DNA from: JAQGMO01 sp050954505
Lineage (GTDB): Bacteria > Pseudomonadota > Gammaproteobacteria > Burkholderiales > Burkholderiaceae_D
Assembly: GCA_050954505.1 (NCBI GenBank)
Contig: JBPBPY010000228.1
Location: 1 to 14,123, forward strand
DNA length: 14,123 bases
Reading direction: 5' to 3'
The notes under the pieces are model-generated. The model did no database searches. It had not been told where the DNA came from and worked only from the letters and a program-made list of their open reading frames with translations. Both the position numbers and the translations under genes were made by a program. The first letter of the stretch is position 1. The number at the start of each line of letters is the position of its first letter. This document shows, in pieces, positions 8,716-14,123 of this stretch.

Positions 8716-9786
8716 ATGCCGGCTGCAAGCAAGCTTTTCAAACGACAGAAAACTGCAGTACCAGCGCTGGCCATGCCGGCGCATTGCAGCAGCCTGCCCA
8801 CGGCAGCACAAGCTGCTGCGGCCTCGACATCACCAGCGGCCTCATCGCCGCGTGATCCGATGGCACTGGAAAAGGAAATCCAGCGCGCCAGGCTTCCTTG
8901 CAGCTCCGTGCCGCTGGGCTTGCGCCCGCTCGATCGTGACATCGGCGGTGTCTTCGCCCGCGACGACGAGGGCCGCAAGGTGTATGCCATCTGCGGCGAA
9001 ATCGACCCGCCTTCGAACATCATCAGTCCCGACCCTTGCGAATTTGGCCAGCCTGCCAGCAGCCGTGCGCGCCATGCCGGCTCCGACGGCAATTATTACC
9101 ATGTCATGGACGATGGATCGTTATCCTGGTCGCTGGCAGGCGGGCGCATCGCCGATGCTGCGCATCCGATGCGACGCCATGGCGTGGCAGTTGAAACGCG
9201 GCCGGCCCCGAGCTACAAGCTGGGCTGGACGCCTTTGATGCATGCCATCGACGATGAGACCTTGCAACCACGCGATCTGCGCGCCATGATCGCGGTATTG
9301 ACCGATGAAGAGCTGCATCAGTGCGATGCCTTGACAGGCCATACGCCGCTGATGAATGCAGTCATCAACGGCCGGCTCGACGCAATCGATCTGCTGTGCC
9401 AGCGCAATGTGCGGTTTGGCGATATCGACCGCAAGGGCCGCAGCGCCCTGCTGCACGCGGCCGCCTTCGGGCAGGCCAGGGCAGCCTTGCGCCTGCTCTC
9501 GGCATTGCACAGGAATGCCGATGTGCAGCTGGCCCAGGCAGAAATCCAGCGCAAGGACAATCAGGGCAATGACTGCCTGATGCTGGCCGCGAGCAGGGCC
9601 CAGTTGACGACACTGGCCATTTTTGTCGAGCATTTGCAGTTCAATCAAAATGCCGCCGCCGATCTGGCCCGCGCACTCGACTTGAGCATCGACAAGCTCG
9701 AACACACGCCACCCGAGGCACCCGAATTTGCCGCCGCCATGCACAACTATGAAGTGTTGTCGCAATGGCGCCAACGCCAGTTCTGA
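8716..9786 (+). CDS. Second ankyrin-repeat protein, paralogue of the first, candidate effector
   Basis: This 356-residue product starts at ATG 8716 with AGAGGA 9 bases upstream. The N-terminus (MPAASKLFKRQKTAVPALAM) has no acidic residue until position 47 and is Ala/Ser/Pro-rich, as in type III effectors; no cleavable signal is evident. Residues 50 to 165 form a domain I cannot assign, containing GGVFARDDEGRKVYAICGEI (77..96) and SDGNYYHVMDDGSLSWSL (123..140). Ankyrin repeats follow: LGWTPLMHAI (169..178), GHTPLMNAVINGRLDAIDLL (208..227), DRKGRSALLHAAAFGQARAAL (238..258, given in part) and DNQGNDCLMLAASRAQL (281..297). The distance from the PLM motif to the next GR[ST]AL motif is 30 residues, exactly as in the preceding protein, indicating paralogy. 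The gap between the two genes is 109 bp with no visible terminator, so cotranscription is likely. Secretion is inferred from context only. Confidence 0.85.
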   Translation: MPAASKLFKRQKTAVPALAMPAHCSSLPTAAQAAAASTSPAASSPRDPMALEKEIQRARLPCSSVPLGLRPLDRDIGGVFARDDEGRKVYAICGEIDPPSNIISPDPCEFGQPASSRARHAGSDGNYYHVMDDGSLSWSLAGGRIADAAHPMRRHGVAVETRPAPSYKLGWTPLMHAIDDETLQPRDLRAMIAVLTDEELHQCDALTGHTPLMNAVINGRLDAIDLLCQRNVRFGDIDRKGRSALLHAAAFGQARAALRLLSALHRNADVQLAQAEIQRKDNQGNDCLMLAASRAQLTTLAIFVEHLQFNQNAAADLARALDLSIDKLEHTPPEAPEFAAAMHNYEVLSQWRQRQF

Positions 9787-9884
9787 GATCACGCTGCCCT
9801 GTCGGCGTGGCTCTGCTGGCAACGGCTTGATCCTGCACCGCCCTGCAACAGCCTGAAGAAGCGTCTCAAGGCCGTCGTGCCATC

Positions 9885-10724
9885 TCAAGCCTCGCCGCGA
9901 GCCTGGCTCAATGCAATCGTCAGGTGCTGGACCTTTTTCTTCAACTGATCGCGTTCTTCCGTCAGCCGTGCCACTGTGGCGCTGAGTCGATGGATCTGCG
10001 CCTGCTCGGGCGTGGCATCCGCGGGCAAGGGGGGCAGTTCGGTTTCGCCGCTGCTCCTTGCCGGCAGGCGTGCCTGCCGTACCTCGCGCGCCGCCAGGCG
10101 CAATTCTTCCTTGCCGCCTGCTACTGCAGCAATCTGCTTTTCACTTGGCAAGGAGGCCACGGCTGCAGCGGCGTTGATTGAAATGACGCCCGCCTTCACC
10201 GCCCCCACCAGCTCGGGCGCCGCGGTCTTCTGGATTTTTTCGATTTGCCCCAGCGTCGCCGGACTCATGCGCGCAGCACGTGCCACCACATCGCGCGTCC
10301 ACGGCGGACCGTCGTCGGCGTCGGCCCCGGCGTTGGCGCTGGGCGACGTTGCATCATCCCCGGCTTGCGCTGCGGCGCGCTGCGCCTGCGCAGCGGCCAG
10401 CCTGGCGGTGACGATATCTTTCTTGCGCAGCGCCAGCACGCCACGCTGGAAGTCCGAGACGCTGCGGCGCCCAAGATGGTTGTCGATCATCCACAGGAAC
10501 ACATCGTCCATCGACTTGAAGGAAGGATTCTGGATGGTGGCGAACGTTATGCCATGTTTGCGGCAAATACCGTAGCGGTTGTGGCCGTCAACCAGCACTT
10601 CGCCCCACAACACCAGCGCGTCGCGACAGCCTTCAGCCAGCAGGCTGCGCTCCAGCGCCTGATGTTCATCCTCGGTCAATGGATCGATGTAGGCGCGCAG
10701 CGCTTCGTTGATGATGATGTTCAT
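9885..10724 (-). CDS. Orphan ParB-like DNA-binding protein
   Basis: The 279-residue product starts MNIIINEALRAYIDPLTEDE. Residues about 10 to 85 resemble the ParB N-terminal (sulfiredoxin-like) domain: EGCRDALVLW then VLVDGHNRYGIC (43..54), where DGHNR is the ParB nucleotide-binding motif, and the DFQRGVLAL helix (91..99). Residues 143 to 195 (RDVVARAARMSPATLGQIEK and the NAAAAVASLP segment) match the helix-turn-helix region of ParB/KorB-type proteins. A basic region and a probable coiled coil (about 240 to 275) end the protein. An Ala/Asp-rich insert (110..140) separates the two domains. No parA partner or parS cluster is visible, so a true partition role is unlikely; plasmid, phage or island-derived regulators of this type are common. 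It lies 57 bp downstream of the hydrolase in the same direction and may share its hrp-box promoter. Its stop faces the second ankyrin gene; the 98-bp gap shows no T-tailed hairpin. Confidence 0.82.
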   Translation of the reverse strand: MNIIINEALRAYIDPLTEDEHQALERSLLAEGCRDALVLWGEVLVDGHNRYGICRKHGITFATIQNPSFKSMDDVFLWMIDNHLGRRSVSDFQRGVLALRKKDIVTARLAAAQAQRAAAQAGDDATSPSANAGADADDGPPWTRDVVARAARMSPATLGQIEKIQKTAAPELVGAVKAGVISINAAAAVASLPSEKQIAAVAGGKEELRLAAREVRQARLPARSSGETELPPLPADATPEQAQIHRLSATVARLTEERDQLKKKVQHLTIALSQARGEA

Positions 10725-10762
10725 GGGACGTCGATGAGAAGGCGCTGCCAGTGCTGCGCCGG

Positions 10763-10780
10763 GGGCGTCATTTTACGCCC
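10763..10780 (-). other. Inverted repeat between hydrolase and ParB-like genes
   Basis: GGGCGT-6 bases-ACGCCC is a perfect inverted repeat directly after the hydrolase stop codon. No T-run follows on the minus strand, so it is at best a weak terminator or an mRNA-processing/stability hairpin within an operon. Confidence 0.4.
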
Positions 10781-10781
10781 A

Positions 10782-11843
10782 TTACGCCTGGCTCGATGGT
10801 ATGGGCGGCTCGATGGCACGCGGCAGGCTGGTGCTGCGCAGAGGCAGCGCTGCCGCGCCGCCGCCGTCGGCAGCTTGCGCCACCGGTTCTTCCGTCAGCT
10901 CGCCGGCCGGTGCCTGGCCGCCCGCGCCGTGGCCGGCCGGCAGCACGCCAGCTGTTCCTGTGGCCGGTGGCATTGATGAAGGCGACACGCGGGCCTGGGC
11001 TGGCACACCTGTGAACACACTGCCCAGAAACAGCGCAATGCGTTCCTGCGTGCTGGCCAGATAAGGTATGGTGGAATGGTTGGAGGCGGCAATGGTCTCG
11101 TCGAACACCTGGCCACCGAGTTTTTTCACCAGCAGTTCGGTATGAAAATGGGGCACCACGGTGTCGCTGGCTGCGCGCAGCACCAGTACCGGTGCGGTGA
11201 TGTTGCGGGCAAACTTGATCGATTCGAACCGGTGTTTCAGAAGCAGGCTGATGGGCATGACGCGAAAGCGCCGGCTGGCCACGGCCAGCACGGAGTCATA
11301 CGGCGTCACCAGTACCACCGCAGCCACCGGGCGCTGTACGGCCAGCTGTACCGCGACGCCGGAGCCGAGGCTGCGGCCAACCACGGCGATGCGCTTGCGG
11401 TCGATGTCTTCGCGCGAACGCACCAGCCAGTCGAACAGGAACTTGCCGTCCTCGATCATCTGGCGTTCACCGGGAATGCCGTGCGAGTCGCCATAACCAC
11501 GATAGTTCATGACCAGCACTGTCATGCCGGGAAACAGGCGTCCGGCGTCCTGCACCACCCAGGAGACTTCTTCCGAACGGCCGCCGAAATACAGCACGGC
11601 GCCGGGCTGGCTGGCGGGCTGGACCGGTGTCAGCAGCCAGCCCGACAGGCGGGTGCGGTCGTCACTGTAGAGCACCACTGAACGGCTGCGGTGGCCGCTG
11701 CTGCGCGGGCGTGCCACCTCACGAATGCGAATCGGATTGAACACCAGCTTTTGCTGCTTGACCGAGAGGCTCAAGGCACAGCCAGCCCAGACACCGGCCA
11801 GGCTGGCCAAACCCATCAGAATTCGCTTGGTACCGTTATTCAT
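10782..11843 (-). CDS. Membrane-anchored alpha/beta hydrolase (YfhR/Bem46-like)
   Basis: The 353-residue product has a hydrophobic N-terminal segment (about 8..27) that should act as a membrane anchor or signal; a Cys follows at 22 but WAGC is a poor lipobox. The alpha/beta hydrolase fold follows: strand GAVLYFGG (81..88), the NYRGYGDS motif (113..120) and the nucleophile elbow GRSLGSG (156..162) with Ser158. Asp227 in AASDTVVP and His256 in ASNHST complete a plausible catalytic triad. This fits the YfhR/Bem46 group of serine hydrolases, whose substrates are mostly unknown; esterase or peptidase activity is possible. Residues 280 to 353 are a Pro/Ala/Gly-rich tail not needed for the fold. A consensus hrp box lies 51 bp upstream, so it is probably in the HrpL regulon, although the N-terminal membrane segment argues for Sec export rather than type III secretion. 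The start is the only reasonable Met before the hydrophobic segment; the ribosome site is weak. Confidence 0.88.
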   Translation of the reverse strand: MNNGTKRILMGLASLAGVWAGCALSLSVKQQKLVFNPIRIREVARPRSSGHRSRSVVLYSDDRTRLSGWLLTPVQPASQPGAVLYFGGRSEEVSWVVQDAGRLFPGMTVLVMNYRGYGDSHGIPGERQMIEDGKFLFDWLVRSREDIDRKRIAVVGRSLGSGVAVQLAVQRPVAAVVLVTPYDSVLAVASRRFRVMPISLLLKHRFESIKFARNITAPVLVLRAASDTVVPHFHTELLVKKLGGQVFDETIAASNHSTIPYLASTQERIALFLGSVFTGVPAQARVSPSSMPPATGTAGVLPAGHGAGGQAPAGELTEEPVAQAADGGGAAALPLRSTSLPRAIEPPIPSSQA

Positions 11844-11893
11844 GTCGAAAAATTAAATATGGGTAGGTCGCATCATACCGCCCAGCCTGATGT

Positions 11894-11922
11894 TGAGTGG
11901 TGGATAATGCTGGCACAGTTCC
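11894..11922 (-). promoter_or_regulatory. hrp box (HrpL-type sigma promoter) for the hydrolase/ParB-like pair
   Basis: On the minus strand the sequence reads GGAACT, 16 bases, CCACTCA, matching every fixed position of GGAACC/T-N15/16-CCACNNA. It ends 51 bp before the hydrolase start codon and faces it. This is the second exact match in the window. Confidence 0.75.
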
Positions 11923-11948
11923 CACATTCAACCGGACATTTCAGCCTC

Positions 11949-12575
11949 ATGACGTCACGACGAATTCTGCTCAAATCCACCTTGCTTACCGCCGCTGGTT
12001 TATTCACCGGCATTCCTTCTTTGGTCCAGGCCCAATCCGATGTCCTGGCGCCGCCGCCCGACCTGTTCGATGCCCAGGCGCTGGACCTGGAATTCTGGAT
12101 CAAGCCGCGCTACCTGCATGTCACGCGCCCGGCCAGCGGCGAAACCACCAGGCTGCTGTATTGGAAAGATGGCGAAATGGTGCCGTCTGCCTACCAGGAA
12201 ATCTGCCATCTGCTGCGCGACGTCAACGGCGGCAATGCGACGGTTGCCATCGACCCCAAGCTGCTGGAAATCCTCTGGGGTACGCAAGCCTTCATCGAGC
12301 GTTTCGGCATCACCATGCCGCTGGAAATCCTTTCCGGCTATCGCACGCCGGCATCGAATTCGCGCCTGCGGGAAGAGGGCGTGCCGGCGGCGCGCAAGTC
12401 GCTGCATCTCGAAGGCCGGGCTGCCGACATCCGCATCGCCAAACTTGACAGCGAAGTGCTGGGCAGCCTGATCCGCAGTTTCCGCCAGGGCGGCGTGGGC
12501 TTTTATTACCGTGCCAGTGCGCGCGGTGGCTGGATCCACGCCGACACCGGTTTGCAGCGTACCTGGAAAGGCTGA
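11949..12575 (+). CDS. Tat-exported YcbK/DUF882 (M15-like) murein peptidase
   Basis: The 208-residue product starts MTSRRILLKSTLLTAAGLFT, a twin-arginine signal (Arg4-Arg5, hydrophobic core, cleavage probably after VQA-Q near residue 28). The mature part matches the DUF882/YcbK family, whose E. coli member (YcbK, also called MepK) is a periplasmic zinc-dependent murein endopeptidase. Visible family motifs are LEILSGYRTP (126..134), HLEGRAAD (153..160) with zinc ligands His153 and Asp160, and GGWIHADTG (193..201) with His197. All key residues are present, so it should be active in cell-wall remodelling. The frame is open for 86 codons upstream, but that part overlaps the hydrolase start and its promoter; Met at 11949 gives a normal Tat signal. 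The ribosome site is weak. The gene is 13 bp from the transposase-like gene and likely cotranscribed with it. Confidence 0.93.
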   Translation: MTSRRILLKSTLLTAAGLFTGIPSLVQAQSDVLAPPPDLFDAQALDLEFWIKPRYLHVTRPASGETTRLLYWKDGEMVPSAYQEICHLLRDVNGGNATVAIDPKLLEILWGTQAFIERFGITMPLEILSGYRTPASNSRLREEGVPAARKSLHLEGRAADIRIAKLDSEVLGSLIRSFRQGGVGFYYRASARGGWIHADTGLQRTWKG

Positions 12576-12588
12576 GCCGGCAGCTCCC

Positions 12589-13341
12589 ATGGCGCGCCTT
12601 CCCCGACTGGTCATTGCGCACCAGGTGCATGTGGTGATCCAGCGCGGGCTGGACCACCAGCCGCTGTTTCGCGATGCCGACGATTACCGCGCCATGCTGG
12701 CCTGGCTGCGCGAAGGCAGCCGCAAGTTCAAATGCGCCATTCATGCGTATGCCTTGCTGCCTCAGGCCTGGTATTTGCTGGCCACACCGGCAGACGACGA
12801 TGGCCTGGGGCGCATGATGCAGTGGATAGGCCGCCATTACGTCCCCTGGTACAACCAGAAATACCGCCGCAGCGGCACGCTTTGGCAAGGCCGTTTCAAG
12901 GCCACGGTGATCGATGCCGAACATTACCTGCTGGCCTGCACCCGCTACATCGAAACCACGCTGGTCGAAGGCGATGCAGCGCCGGGCCCGGGCCGCAATG
13001 CCGACACCGCATGGTCCAGCTTTGCCCACCATATTGGCCAGCAACAGGATGGCTTGATCACTGAACATGCCTTGTTCTGGGCGCTTGGCAATACGCCTTT
13101 CGACCGGGAAGCAGCATACCGGCAACTGAGCCAGTCGCCGTTGCCGGCTACCGACGCGGCGCTGCTGCGCGTTGCAACGGCCAAGGGCTGGGCCCTGGGC
13201 TCGGAAAAATTTCGTCACGAAATTGAAAAGCAGGCCGGACGCCGGGTGGCGCCGGCCGCTCGCGGCCGTCCGCCCAAGGAGGGCGCCCGGCAGTCGACGG
13301 CAAAGACGGTGGACAAAATGGCAAAAACTGCACTGAAATGA
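12589..13341 (+). CDS. RAYT/IS200-like transposase homologue with lost HUH motif
   Basis: The 250-residue product is clearly of the REP-associated tyrosine transposase (Y1_Tnp) group: HQVHVVIQRG (11..20), DDYRAMLAWL (31..40), LGRMMQWIGRHYVPWYNQKY (73..92), GTLWQGRFKATVID (96..109), YLLACTRYIE (113..122), WSSFAHH and a basic C-terminal tail with RRV-AP-ARGRPPK (218..230). In active members the stretch after AYxLMP reads NHVHLL, where the two His form the metal-binding HUH motif. Here it reads QAWYLL (59..64), so both His are replaced (Ala60, Tyr62). The usual ELNPVR segment reads ETTLVE. The frame is otherwise intact at full length, so it appears catalytically dead but maintained, perhaps as a domesticated DNA-binding protein. 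It begins 13 bp after the YcbK-like gene and ends at the repeat pair before gltB. No clear ribosome site precedes it. Confidence 0.88.
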   Translation: MARLPRLVIAHQVHVVIQRGLDHQPLFRDADDYRAMLAWLREGSRKFKCAIHAYALLPQAWYLLATPADDDGLGRMMQWIGRHYVPWYNQKYRRSGTLWQGRFKATVIDAEHYLLACTRYIETTLVEGDAAPGPGRNADTAWSSFAHHIGQQQDGLITEHALFWALGNTPFDREAAYRQLSQSPLPATDAALLRVATAKGWALGSEKFRHEIEKQAGRRVAPAARGRPPKEGARQSTAKTVDKMAKTALK

Positions 13342-13407
13342 CTCTGTCCCCAATTTATTTGACATATTTTAGTGCGGGTTTTTAATTTTACTCCGACCCT
13401 AATTGTT
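13341..13407 (+). repeat. Pair of imperfect direct repeats flanking the gltB promoter
   Basis: ACTCTGTCCCCAATTTATT (13341..13359, starting on the last base of the transposase stop) and ACTCCGACCCTAATTGTT (13390..13407) are imperfect copies 49 bp apart, start to start. From my knowledge of the family, CTCTGTCCCC/CTCCGACCCC-type elements accompany RAYT genes in Betaproteobacteria. They are probably remnants of the repeats on which such a transposase once acted. Confidence 0.55.
13359..13386 (+). promoter_or_regulatory. Strong sigma70-like promoter of gltB
   Basis: TTGACA (13359..13364), 16 bases, TTTAAT (13381..13386): a perfect -35 and a 5-of-6 -10. The leader to the gltB start is about 105 bases. 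The -35 begins on the last base of the first repeat copy, so the repeat and the promoter are physically joined. Confidence 0.65.
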
Positions 13408-13452
13408 GTTATTGCTCAATTTTTCTCATTGGATTATTCTTTGCCGCATGGT

Positions 13453-13473
13453 CTCACGCGTCTGCCGTGTGAG
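13453..13473 (+). other. Hairpin in the gltB leader
   Basis: CTCACGCG (13453..13460) pairs with CGTGTGAG (13466..13473) over 8 bp with one G-T wobble and a 5-base loop, 12 bases before the GGAGA ribosome site. No T-run follows. It could modulate gltB translation or stability. Confidence 0.45.
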
Positions 13474-13495
13474 CGATGGTGCAATGGAGAAAAAT

Positions 13496-14123
13496 ATGCA
13501 AGCGCAAGGTTTGTACGACCCAGCCAATGAACATGATGCCTGCGGTGTCGGTTTCATCGCTCACATCAAAGGCAGCAAAAGTCATTCCGTGGTCCAGCAA
13601 GGTTTGCTGATCCTGAAAAACCTCGACCATCGTGGCGCCGTGGGCGCCGACAAATTAATGGGCGACGGCGCCGGCATCCTGATCCAGATTCCCGACGACT
13701 ACTATCGCGCCGAAATGGGCAAGCAGGGTGTGCTGCTGCCGCCGCCCGGCGAATATGGCGTGGGCATGGTGTTCCTGCCCAAGGAAAATGCCTCGCGCAT
13801 CGCCTGTGAACAGGAGATCGAGCGCGCCGTGATGGCCGAGGGCCAGGTGGTGCTGGGCTGGCGCGATGTGCCCGTCGATACCGACATGCCGATGTCGCCC
13901 ACGGTGCGGCGCAAGGAGCCGGTGATCCGCCAGGTCTTCATCGGCCGCGGCCAGGACATCATGGTCACCGATGCGCTGGAGCGCAAGCTGTACGTGATCC
14001 GCAAGTCCTCGGGCCATGCGATCCAGGCGCTGGACCTGTTGCATGGCAAGGAGTTCTTCGTGCCTTCGATGTCGGCGCGCACCGTGGTCTACAAGGGCTT
14101 GCTGCTGGCCGACCAGGTTGGCG
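13496..14123 (+). CDS. gltB: Glutamate synthase large subunit GltB, N-terminal part
   Basis: GltB makes two glutamates from glutamine and 2-oxoglutarate in the GltBD complex, the main ammonia-assimilation route with glutamine synthetase. The window holds the first 209 codons of about 1,500 to 1,600. The start MQAQGLYDPANEHDACGVGF contains the class II glutamine amidotransferase nucleophile Cys16, exposed after removal of a 15-residue propeptide. NLDHRGAVGADKLMGDGAGI (42..61) is the conserved glutaminase segment. GGAGA at 13486..13490 is 5 bases before the ATG. The frame is open to the window edge, with no sign of damage. It has its own promoter and should continue into gltD. Confidence 0.97.
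   Translation, partial: MQAQGLYDPANEHDACGVGFIAHIKGSKSHSVVQQGLLILKNLDHRGAVGADKLMGDGAGILIQIPDDYYRAEMGKQGVLLPPPGEYGVGMVFLPKENASRIACEQEIERAVMAEGQVVLGWRDVPVDTDMPMSPTVRRKEPVIRQVFIGRGQDIMVTDALERKLYVIRKSSGHAIQALDLLHGKEFFVPSMSARTVVYKGLLLADQVG

Noticed and set aside
10245..10976. Plus-strand open frame of 243 codons
   Set aside because: It crosses the ParB-like and hydrolase genes in antisense and has no ribosome site or domain.
12310..13365. Minus-strand open frame of 351 codons
   Set aside because: It is antisense to the YcbK-like and RAYT-like genes, whose motifs are clear. Its composition (Arg/Cys/His-rich) is that of a shadow frame.

Overview
The window looks like chromosomal DNA of a betaproteobacterium, most likely in the Oxalobacteraceae (Herbaspirillum/Collimonas-like). 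The basis is the UvrA, Ssb and GltB protein sequences, the GC-rich but not extreme base use, and the RAYT-family gene with its CTCTGTCCCC-type repeats just before gltB. No RNA gene, CRISPR array or integrase is visible.

Housekeeping genes frame an accessory locus. From the left: a partial minus-strand gene that runs off the window start (1..1275, 425 codons, proline-rich, unknown function); an excellent terminator (1439..1475); uvrA (minus, 1515..4367); the uvrA/ssb divergent control region; ssb (plus, 4688..5182) and its terminator. Then comes the accessory block: a 624-residue multi-membrane-segment protein (minus, 5268..7142), and two tandem plus-strand ankyrin-repeat proteins (7437..8606 and 8716..9786). 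After these lie a minus-strand pair, an alpha/beta hydrolase (10782..11843) followed by an orphan ParB-like protein (9885..10724). Diverging from the hydrolase is a Tat-exported YcbK/DUF882 peptidase-like protein (11949..12575). It is followed 13 bp later by a RAYT/IS200-type transposase homologue that has lost its HUH histidines (12589..13341), then a direct-repeat pair, a strong promoter and the start of gltB (13496 to the window end).

The central observation is regulatory. Two exact matches to the hrp box recognised by HrpL-type ECF sigma factors of Hrp1 type III secretion systems (GGAAC[C/T]-N15/16-CCACNNA) are present, at 7222..7249 and 11894..11922. My scan for GGAACY on both strands found no other complete match. 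Each lies upstream of, and points into, a minus-strand gene: the membrane protein and the hydrolase/ParB pair. A third, two-mismatch version at 7377..7404 ends 32 bp before the start of the first ankyrin gene. With the polar or proline/serine/alanine-rich N-termini and eukaryotic-like ankyrin repeats, this suggests a scattered type III effector/HrpL regulon locus placed between core genes. No secretion apparatus gene is in the window, so secretion is inferred, not shown.

The two ankyrin proteins share a C-terminal module with the same spacing and appear to be diverged tandem paralogues. The first also carries its own 37-residue internal duplication. I could not name a known effector family for the membrane protein or for the gene at the left edge.
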